This document shows positions 1 through 5,194 of a DNA stretch of 5,837 nt, one piece after another. Location: the NCBI GenBank assembly GCA_002340515.1, contig DDMF01000152.1, forward strand, positions 4,752-10,588. The letters run 5' to 3'. Positions within the stretch are counted from its first letter, which is position 1. Every line of letters begins with the position of its first letter. The notes below the pieces were generated by a model. The model saw only the letters and a list, made by a program, of their open reading frames with translations, was not told the origin of the DNA and made no database searches. The position numbers and the translations under genes were made by a program. The stretch is from Rhodobacteraceae bacterium UBA2553 (GTDB lineage: Bacteria > Pseudomonadota > Alphaproteobacteria > Rhodobacterales > Rhodobacteraceae).

Positions 1-50
1 CGCTTCGCCCCCACCCAGGCTCGTGCGCTGTCCTTTGCCCCCCCCGGCAT
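1..50 (-). CDS. Start of an unidentified gene downstream of cysS (3' part outside the window)
   Basis: An open frame starts with ATG at 50-48, sharing one base with the cysS stop codon (TAATG), and stays open to the left edge: MPGGAKDSARAWVGAK, 16 complete codons. A consensus GGAGG lies 7 nt upstream (58-62), inside the last codons of cysS. The overlap and the strong ribosome binding site suggest translational coupling in an operon with cysS. Sixteen residues are too few to identify the product, so no function is given. The coding strand carries eight consecutive Gs at codons 2-5, so the frame depends on that tract being sequenced correctly. It could be a chance open frame, but the start signals argue against that. 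Confidence 0.6.
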   Translation of the reverse strand, partial: MPGGAKDSARAWVGAK

Positions 51-1528
51 TAGAGGTCCTCCAGTTTGGAAGGATCAAAATCCGGGCCCGGCTCCAGCTC
101 CACCCCTTCTTTCAACATGCGCACCTGTACGCCCGCTGCGATGAGTGCGGATTTCATCGCGTCCACAGCGGAGAAGTCTTTGGTTTTCTTCGCGTCATTC
201 CGCAAACTATCAAACTTCAGTGCATATTCCGACAGATCAACCTTCCTCTCTAAGAGACGTTTTCCAATTGCGACAAGGTCCAGACCAAGAAGATAGCTAC
301 CCGCCAAAAGCCGTCGGATCTCGCTCTCAACTTGATCACTTGTCAAAGAGGCACGCGCAAGTCCCGAAAGGCGTTTAGCAACTCTTATTAGTGTGTCTCG
401 CGCCGCATGGGTATTCAAGTCATCCGCAAGAGCGTCAACAAGCTCTTGTTCCGCATAATCCCTTGAAAAACCTGCCGGATCAGACTCAAATTCTTGTATA
501 ACCCACCAACTTGGAGCCACTTCCGATGCCCAAAGTTCAAGATGGTTTTGTGCGACACGGGCCTTTTCATTGGTCCAATCCATCGGCTTGCGATAATGCG
601 TGCCTAGAAACACAAAGCGGATCACTTCGCCGGGGACACCTTGGTCGAGCAAATCGCGCACGGTGAAGAAGTTGCCCAAGCTTTTGGACATCTTTTTGCC
701 CTCGACCTGCAACATCTCGTTGTGCATCCAATAGCGCGCGAAATCGGCGTCGGGATGGGCGCATTTTGATTGGGCAATTTCATTTTCATGATGCGGGAAT
801 TGAAGATCATTGCCGCCGCCGTGAATGTCGAAACTTGCGCCCAACAGATCATGCGACATGGCGGAGCATTCGATATGCCAACCGGGCCGCCCACGTCCCC
901 AAGGACTGTCCCAACCGGGCAGCTCATCGGTGGAGGGTTTCCACAGTACAAAATCCATCGGATTGCGCTTGTAAGGCGCCACTTCCACACGTGCGCCTGC
1001 GATCATGTCGTCCACAGACCGGCCAGAAAGCGCACCATAATTCTTGTAGCTTTCGACGGCGAAAAGCACATGACCCTCCGCCTCATAGGCGTGTCCCTTG
1101 GCGATCAGATCCTCGATCATGGAAATCATCGGCGCAATGAATTCTGTCGCGCGCGGCATGTGGTCAGGTTCCTGCGCCCCCAACGCGCCCATGTCTTTAA
1201 GATACCACGCGATGGTTTCGTTGGAGCGTTCATGTACCAGCTCTTCGAGCGAGCCTTCTGCACCTGCCTCTTTGCGGGAAAGCGCGGTCGCGTTGATCTT
1301 GTCATCCACGTCGGTGAAATTGCGCACATAGGTCACGTGATCGGCCCCGTACACATGACACAAAAGCCGCTGCAACACATCAAACACCACCACCGGGCGG
1401 GCATTGCCCAGATGGGCGCGATCATAGACGGTGGGGCCACAGACATAGAGACGCACATTTTCAGGATCGATCGGCGCAAAGACTTCTTTCGCCCGCGCCT
1501 TGGTGTTGTAGATCTTAATCTCAGTCAT
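50..1528 (-). CDS. cysS: Cysteinyl-tRNA synthetase
   Basis: Cytoplasmic class I aminoacyl-tRNA synthetase (EC 6.1.1.16) that activates cysteine with ATP and charges tRNA-Cys. Counting from the chosen start (492 aa), the HIGH-type motif is HLGN at 39-42 and the KMSKS loop is at 279-283 in GKKMSKSLGNF. The zinc-site residues that select cysteine align with the E. coli set: C30 (YVCGPTVYD), C221 (HIECSAMS), H246 and E250 (HHENEIAQS). The C-terminal helical region (about 310-492) is the tRNA-binding and anticodon-recognition part; the total is slightly longer than the roughly 460 aa of E. coli. The ATG at 1528 is preferred over upstream in-frame GTG (1570) and ATG (1558) because AGAGG lies 5 nt before it and the protein then starts MTEIKIYN, as the family does. 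The stop overlaps the next gene's start as TAATG. Essential housekeeping gene; no sign of damage. Confidence 0.98.
   Translation of the reverse strand: MTEIKIYNTKARAKEVFAPIDPENVRLYVCGPTVYDRAHLGNARPVVVFDVLQRLLCHVYGADHVTYVRNFTDVDDKINATALSRKEAGAEGSLEELVHERSNETIAWYLKDMGALGAQEPDHMPRATEFIAPMISMIEDLIAKGHAYEAEGHVLFAVESYKNYGALSGRSVDDMIAGARVEVAPYKRNPMDFVLWKPSTDELPGWDSPWGRGRPGWHIECSAMSHDLLGASFDIHGGGNDLQFPHHENEIAQSKCAHPDADFARYWMHNEMLQVEGKKMSKSLGNFFTVRDLLDQGVPGEVIRFVFLGTHYRKPMDWTNEKARVAQNHLELWASEVAPSWWVIQEFESDPAGFSRDYAEQELVDALADDLNTHAARDTLIRVAKRLSGLARASLTSDQVESEIRRLLAGSYLLGLDLVAIGKRLLERKVDLSEYALKFDSLRNDAKKTKDFSAVDAMKSALIAAGVQVRMLKEGVELEPGPDFDPSKLEDL
58..62 (-). promoter_or_regulatory. Consensus Shine-Dalgarno inside the cysS 3' end
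   Basis: On the minus strand GGAGG occurs 7 nt before the ATG at 50-48. It lies within the codons for the last residues of CysRS (Leu-Glu-Asp-Leu). Its position and strength support a real start for the gene that runs off the left edge. Confidence 0.6.
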
Positions 1529-1734
1529 TTCAGCCTCTGCTCCCTTACGGGTCTTCATACGTCTGGACACACCACTTGCGTGGCGGGCTTAGCAACTTCA
1601 CAAAGGTTTGGAAATGAAGAAACGACCCGCCTGAAACTCTCAGCGAGTAATGCAACAAATAATGATGGTGCTCATGTGTTTCATGGGCATACTGCTAGCA
1701 GGAAAAGATTTGCGAAACAAGATGGGATATCAGC
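1529..1734. other. Divergent spacer between cysS and the mmcQ-like gene
   Basis: This 206-bp stretch must hold promoters for both divergent genes. I see no convincing -35/-10 pair in either direction. Two short symmetrical sequences stand out: a perfect 10-bp palindrome CTGCTAGCAG at 1692-1701, about 33 bp before the mmcQ-like start, and a small CCAC-TTGC-GTGG inverted repeat at 1572-1583. No T-box-like leader, tRNA or small gene is evident. Confidence 0.5.
1534..1538 (-). promoter_or_regulatory. Ribosome binding site fixing the cysS start
   Basis: AGAGG on the minus strand, 5 nt before the ATG at 1528-1526. It decides between that start and two in-frame upstream candidates (GTG at 1570, ATG at 1558), which would add 14 or 10 unusual residues. 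Confidence 0.6.
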
Positions 1735-2094
1735 ATGAATGGGTTTGCGCGCGAGGTCTGTGCCGGAATGCCGGGGGCAGAATTGACCCACCCGTTTGAC
1801 AAGAACTCAGAAGATATTGATGTCTGGAAAATCGGCGGCAAAGTGTTTGCGATGATGACGGTACATGCAGACGGCGTGTCGGTGAAATGCGCGGATGTGG
1901 CGACGGCGGATATGTTGAAAGAGGCCGGGATTGCAGAGAAAGCCCCTTATTGCCATGCCTCTTGGGTGCGCGTGCCCTCCACCTCTGGCGAAGAAGAGGT
2001 GCGCCACCGGATTGAGACCTCATATCGGATCATCCGCGGGGGGCTGACCAAGAAACGGCAAACCACCCTGCCCCCATTTGATATGGGAGCATAG
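1735..2094 (+). CDS. MmcQ/YjbR-family (DUF419) protein
   Basis: Small protein of 119 aa, typical length for the MmcQ/YjbR family, whose fold resembles double-wing DNA-binding proteins; its cellular role is not established. Family hallmarks are visible in order: an N-terminal helix ending in MPGAELTHPF (12-21), the DVWKIGGKVFAM strand pair (29-40), VSVKC (48-52), and the APYCHASWVRVP block (70-81), followed by a C-terminal helix (SYRIIRGGLTKKRQ, 96-109) that is rich in basic residues. The start at ATG 1735 matches the family N-terminus; the ribosome binding site is weak (GATGGGAT, about 6 nt upstream). It is monocistronic: cysS diverges upstream, and a terminator-like hairpin follows 28 bp after the TAG stop. 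Family assignment is from motif recognition only; DNA binding is a family-level suggestion and not seen directly here. Confidence 0.88.
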   Translation: MNGFAREVCAGMPGAELTHPFDKNSEDIDVWKIGGKVFAMMTVHADGVSVKCADVATADMLKEAGIAEKAPYCHASWVRVPSTSGEEEVRHRIETSYRIIRGGLTKKRQTTLPPFDMGA

Positions 2095-2121
2095 CTGCAC
2101 GCTGTGCATTTGGATTTTTTG

Positions 2122-2141
2122 CCTTCGGCGAAGGTATTTTT
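2122..2141 (+). terminator. Terminator-like hairpin after the mmcQ-like gene
   Basis: CCTTCGGCGAAGG (2122-2134) is self-complementary around its central G (five to six stem pairs), then TA and five Ts (2137-2141). Six Ts also precede it (2115-2120). U-rich RNA follows the stem only on the plus strand, so it fits termination of the mmcQ-like gene. The stem is short. From memory, similar GCCTTCGGCG-AAGG-TATTTTT elements recur at gene ends in Rhodobacterales, so it may belong to a dispersed repeat family. Confidence 0.6.
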
Positions 2142-2145
2142 AGCG

Positions 2146-2200
2146 AGAAAAAGAGGCGGCGCTGTGCAGGCGGACGCGTTTGGGCCTAGGCCTGCGCCGC
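2146..2200 (-). terminator. Terminator-like stem after the tehA-like gene
   Basis: On the minus strand GCGGCGC-AGGC (2200-2190, inside the last codons of the transporter gene) can pair with GCCT (2171-2168) and GCGCCGC (2162-2156). This gives 11 pairs interrupted by a 5-nt bulge (2167-2163), with an 18-nt loop containing the TAG stop. A T5 tract in CTCTTTTTCTC follows at 2152-2148. The GC-rich stem plus U tract fits an intrinsic terminator for the transporter, though the bulge and large loop make it less than ideal. Confidence 0.5.
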
Positions 2201-3232
2201 GTTGGTTTTGACCGCAAGCACCCCCTTTGCCCACAGGTTCAGGATCTTAAAGGCAATTGGTGGAATGATCAGCGTGCCCATCACAAGGCTTAGCCCGCCG
2301 AGAATGCGGAACAGCTCGCCGTTACCGGCCAGATAGGTGACCTGCATCAAAGTGGAAAACGCCACGAGCGGAAAGGTAAACGCGCCCCAAAGCGGGCTGA
2401 ACCCATCCACCGTCAACCAGCGAGCAGAGGCCAAAAGCACGGCGAAAATCGCAATTGAGAACAACGCCAAGCCATAACCCAGCTGGGTCATCCCCATCAG
2501 GTAAGCCACAAAGCCCAACAGGCTTGCGGGGGCCAAATGGATCGCCAGCAAAGGGCGCAAAGGCGCTGGCACTGTCTTTTTGACAAACGCAAGCGCGCTG
2601 GTGATGTAAATCCCCGCTGCAATGGCCATTGTGGCCCAACAGATGACCATGGAATAGCCGTGAAACCCAAGCGGAAGTGCTGCAATCGGCCCCAGGATGA
2701 ACCCCACAAAGGTCAGATGCCACACCGGTGTGACGGCGCGCGCCTCGGGCGCTGACGCAATGAGAATTCGGATCACGGTCAAAGCAACAGCCAAATGCCA
2801 CGCACCTGCAAGGCATAGGATCACCAGCGCCACACCAGGTGAATAGATGACAAAAACCGCTGCCATCAAATAGCCCGCAAGCCCCATCGCCGCCAATCCC
2901 GCACGCCCCGGAAGCACACGCAAATCCTCAACAAACACGCCCGGACGACGGAAGAGTTTCACCAGATAGCTTGCCACCGCAAACAGAAACAAAAGCGTGG
3001 TTGCGCCAAGGATCATCTCACCCAAATTGCCCGGCGCACCAAAGCTTTCAGCCGCCCGGCGCCATGCCAGACCCAATCCAAACAGGCCAAAAATCGGCGG
3101 AAACATCGCCGGTGGCGTGCGTCGAAACAGACCCACTTTTGGAGGGATCGGTTTTGGAGGCGGAAAATAGGGTGCCTTTTTCGGACCAGACGTATTGGTC
3201 GGGCCTTGCGGCGTGTTTGGCGTATTTGACAT
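2186..3232 (-). CDS. TehA/SLAC1-family transporter (TDT family)
   Basis: Inner-membrane protein of 348 aa in the tellurite-resistance/dicarboxylate transporter (TehA, SLAC1-type anion channel) family. Ten hydrophobic helices can be placed at about 40-57, 72-95, 109-130, 132-156, 168-190, 191-216, 225-246, 250-270, 280-302 and 308-335, matching the five-helical-hairpin family architecture. The block SPLWGAFTFPLVAFST (279-294) at helix nine is the most family-like segment; the pore-gating phenylalanine of HiTehA and SLAC1 also lies in helix nine, but I cannot say which Phe here corresponds. The first 40 residues are hydrophilic and Pro-rich (PPPKPIPPK at 24-32), probably cytoplasmic. The start at 3232 has AGAGGG about 7 nt upstream. 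Members carry chloride, nitrate, dicarboxylates, sulfite or tellurite-related substrates, so the substrate is open and the tellurite name should not be taken literally. It diverges from the agmatinase gene with 126 bp between them. Confidence 0.85.
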   Translation of the reverse strand: MSNTPNTPQGPTNTSGPKKAPYFPPPKPIPPKVGLFRRTPPAMFPPIFGLFGLGLAWRRAAESFGAPGNLGEMILGATTLLFLFAVASYLVKLFRRPGVFVEDLRVLPGRAGLAAMGLAGYLMAAVFVIYSPGVALVILCLAGAWHLAVALTVIRILIASAPEARAVTPVWHLTFVGFILGPIAALPLGFHGYSMVICWATMAIAAGIYITSALAFVKKTVPAPLRPLLAIHLAPASLLGFVAYLMGMTQLGYGLALFSIAIFAVLLASARWLTVDGFSPLWGAFTFPLVAFSTLMQVTYLAGNGELFRILGGLSLVMGTLIIPPIAFKILNLWAKGVLAVKTNAAQA

Positions 3233-3284
3233 GGGCTGTCCCTCTCACTCGTTCCTCAGATCTAACCACGGCGGAAAATGATGA

Positions 3285-3313
3285 AAAGAGGCAAACACAA
3301 GGCTTGCCTTTTT
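3285..3313. repeat. Inverted repeat next to the agmatinase promoter region
   Basis: AGGCAA (3289-3294) and TTGCCT (3304-3309) are perfect inverted copies with 9 bp between them. One G-T mismatch (3288/3310) and three further A/T pairs (3285-3287 with 3311-3313) extend the symmetry. The right arm runs into the candidate -35 box. T-rich sequence follows on both strands, so it could be a bidirectional terminator-like hairpin or an operator for the divergent genes. The sequence alone cannot decide. Confidence 0.45.
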
Positions 3314-3340
3314 GCCGCATCACAGCAACGCTGCTTAAAT
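3312..3340 (+). promoter_or_regulatory. Candidate sigma-70 promoter for the agmatinase gene
   Basis: TTGCCG (3312-3317), a 17-bp spacer, and TTAAAT (3335-3340). Each box matches the consensus at four of six positions. Transcription would begin near 3347, leaving a very short leader that barely includes the GAGGAG ribosome binding site (3347-3352). That short leader is a point against it. No equally good promoter was found for the divergent transporter gene. Confidence 0.4.
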
Positions 3341-3358
3341 TCACATGAGGAGCGATAA

Positions 3359-4312
3359 ATGAGCGCTGGCGGCTATGAAACCGGACGATTGAACCTGCCA
3401 TTTGTGGGCATCGCAACCTTTGGCAAAAAGCCTTATGTCGAGGATTGGAGCGCCATTGACGCAGATGTCGCCATCCTGGGCGCACCCTTTGATTTTGGTA
3501 CGCAATTTCGCCCCGGTGCGCGCTTTGGCCCACGGGCAATCCGCGAGGCGTCCACGCTGTTTTCCTTTGGCCATGCTGGCGCCTATGATCATGAGGATGA
3601 CGCAACCTATTTGGGCGCAGATGTGCGGATCGTCGACATTGGCGACGCTGACATCATCCACACCAACACCGAAAAAAGCCACGCGAATATTGAGGCGGGT
3701 GTGCGCGCGATTTTGGACGCGGGCGCGCTTCCGGTGACCATCGGCGGTGACCATTCCATCACCATTCCCTGCATTAATGCCTATGAGGGGCGCGGTGATA
3801 TTCATGTGGTGCAGATCGACGCGCATCTGGATTTTGTGGATGAGCGCCACGGGGTGCACAATGGGCATGGCAATTGTATGCGCCGGGCCGCCGACAAGGA
3901 TTATGTGACCGGGCAAACGCAGCTTGGCATTCGCAACGTCAGCTCCACTGCCAAAGATGGCTATGACGCGGCGCGCGCGATGGGGTCAGACATTCTGTCG
4001 GTGCGACAAATCAGGAAACTGGGGACAGAGGCCGTTCTGGACCGCATCCCCAAAGACGCGCGCATCTATATCACCATCGACATCGACGGGTTTTGCCCCT
4101 CGATTGCACCCGGCACTGGCACGCCCAGCCATGGTGGGTTCCTGTATTACGAGGTGCTGGAACTGATGCAGGGCATCGCCAATCGGCATGAAGTGGTGGG
4201 CCTTGATCTGGTCGAAGTCGCGCCCGATTATGACGCAGGTCAATCCACATCCGTACTGGCGGCACAGCTATTGCTCAATACACTTGGATTTATTTTTCAC
4301 GCCTGTAAGTGA
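3359..4312 (+). CDS. speB: Agmatinase-type ureohydrolase (arginase family)
   Basis: Cytoplasmic dinuclear manganese hydrolase of 317 aa that most likely cleaves agmatine to putrescine and urea (EC 3.5.3.11) in polyamine synthesis or arginine breakdown. All six expected metal ligands are present: H132 in GGDHSIT, D154, H156 and D158 in DAHLD, D241 and D243 in TIDID. The segment 239-260 fits the PROSITE arginase-family signature and continues into APGTGTPSHGG. The substrate-loop block HGVHNGHGNCMRR (164-176) and the conserved glutamate E286 in LVEVAPDYD are also present. C246 stands where many relatives have Asp (DxDxxDP); this is not a metal ligand. The start at ATG 3359 has GAGGAG 6 nt upstream. 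Other guanidino substrates (guanidinobutyrate, guanidinopropionate) are handled by close homologues, so the substrate is probable, not proven. It is monocistronic, converging on the DUF2059-like pair. Confidence 0.9.
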   Translation: MSAGGYETGRLNLPFVGIATFGKKPYVEDWSAIDADVAILGAPFDFGTQFRPGARFGPRAIREASTLFSFGHAGAYDHEDDATYLGADVRIVDIGDADIIHTNTEKSHANIEAGVRAILDAGALPVTIGGDHSITIPCINAYEGRGDIHVVQIDAHLDFVDERHGVHNGHGNCMRRAADKDYVTGQTQLGIRNVSSTAKDGYDAARAMGSDILSVRQIRKLGTEAVLDRIPKDARIYITIDIDGFCPSIAPGTGTPSHGGFLYYEVLELMQGIANRHEVVGLDLVEVAPDYDAGQSTSVLAAQLLLNTLGFIFHACK

Positions 4313-4336
4313 GCCGTTTTTGGCGCGGTCTTACAG
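4303..4336. repeat. Inverted repeat spanning two convergent gene ends
   Basis: CTGTAAG (4303-4309) and CTTACAG (4330-4336) are perfect 7-bp inverted copies with 20 bp between them; a smaller GCC (4313-4315)/GGC (4322-4324) pair lies inside. The left arm ends directly before the agmatinase TGA (4310-4312) and the right arm contains the stop of the minus-strand gene (4331-4333). Neither strand has a U tract after the stem, so it is not a standard intrinsic terminator. Confidence 0.35.
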
Positions 4337-5194
4337 CTCTTGCTGCGACTGCGCCTGCCCCGCGGCCAGCCCCAACCCGCGTGCAATCTGTTGATACATC
4401 GGATGAAACCCGTCGAACAACGCGACGTTTAACGCGCGCCCTGCCGGGCTTGCCGAAAGGTCAACCAAACGCTGCAACTCGGCGTCCGACAAGGGCGCAT
4501 AGGCCAGCGACAAATAGCCAAACAGCCATTCCGTCGTGTCCAGGCGGATCTGCGCCTCTTCGCCCATCACCTCGGCCAGAATGGCGCGTTCATCCAGAAC
4601 TGCAAACTCTTTGGGCGTGGCCTCGGAGAAGGCGGTCAGAAAGGCGACATTGCTATTGAGCGCACCGGCCACATTGCGTTCCACCAGATCACCGTCATTC
4701 ACAAATTGCCGGATCAGATCAGCCCGCGTTCCGTCCTTTGCGCCCCAATTCCACGCCGCGCGCGCCGCCTCTTCGACACCCGGCGACAAATAGGCCTCGC
4801 GCGCTGAAATTTCGAGTGTAATCACCCGCGCGCCCTCCGCGCTTTCGTAATAGGCAATCATCTCAGACATATCGCGCCCAACCAACGCCTCTTGCATCGC
4901 CTTATATACCAGCGTGCGCAGAGGCTCGGGGTCATAAATCCGCTCAACAATGCCCCGCCAGCCGTCATTTGCCGCCTGCCCGGTCAATTCCTTAGCCGAA
5001 TTCAGCGCATGATCACGCCCTTCGCGGTGCATGATCGACAGGCTATCCTCCATGCGAAGGGCGGCCCAAAGCCGGGCCATTTGTGCGGCATCATCTGCGC
5101 GAGCCGGTGCCGCAAAGACAACCAAAACCGAACAGACACCCGCAAAAATCCCAAAGCGTATCCCCCGTCGAAAAGCTGACATCGCAAATCCCAT
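4331..5194 (-). CDS. Secreted DUF2059-like protein, downstream paralogue
   Basis: Predicted exported protein of 287 aa, function unknown. The N-terminus is a Sec signal peptide: basic RRGIR (9-13), hydrophobic core about 14-29, and an AxA-type site ARA before D34, so the mature protein should be periplasmic. It is mostly helical. A DUF2059-like motif occurs twice: MSEMIAYYESAEGARVITLE (109-128) and LSDAELQRLVDLSASPAGRA (235-254), suggesting two related halves. From about residue 92 onward it aligns by eye over its length with the neighbouring product, so the two are paralogues. The start (ATG 5194-5192) overlaps the neighbour's stop as TAATG, with GGAG 5 nt upstream; an alternative ATG at 5182 has weaker signals. 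The pair is probably one operon with coupled translation. DUF2059 is my family call from the motif; no biochemical role is established. Confidence 0.8.
   Translation of the reverse strand: MGFAMSAFRRGIRFGIFAGVCSVLVVFAAPARADDAAQMARLWAALRMEDSLSIMHREGRDHALNSAKELTGQAANDGWRGIVERIYDPEPLRTLVYKAMQEALVGRDMSEMIAYYESAEGARVITLEISAREAYLSPGVEEAARAAWNWGAKDGTRADLIRQFVNDGDLVERNVAGALNSNVAFLTAFSEATPKEFAVLDERAILAEVMGEEAQIRLDTTEWLFGYLSLAYAPLSDAELQRLVDLSASPAGRALNVALFDGFHPMYQQIARGLGLAAGQAQSQQEL

Noticed and set aside
1529..1734. T-box or other amino-acid-responsive leader before cysS
   Set aside because: No T-box sequence, leader peptide with cysteine codons or paired antiterminator stems could be seen, and T-boxes are not expected in Alphaproteobacteria.
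770..1738. A 322-codon plus-strand open frame antisense to cysS, ending at the ATGA where the mmcQ-like gene starts
   Set aside because: It lies almost wholly opposite a well-supported CysRS, its translation is His/Arg-rich with no recognisable domain, and it has no good ribosome binding site. Long antisense frames are common opposite GC-rich genes.
3048..3605. A 185-codon minus-strand open frame across the transporter/agmatinase spacer
   Set aside because: It overlaps both confirmed genes, has low-complexity basic composition and no domain, and would leave no room for the transporter's start signals.
3341..3916. A 191-codon minus-strand open frame antisense to the agmatinase gene
   Set aside because: It is a mirror of a strongly conserved ureohydrolase reading frame, with no motif of its own.
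5152..5194. Possible twin-arginine (Tat) signal in the DUF2059-like protein (FRRGIRFGIF)
   Set aside because: The RR pair lacks the usual S/T-RR-x-F-L-K context and the hydrophobic core is strong, so a Sec signal peptide is the simpler reading.
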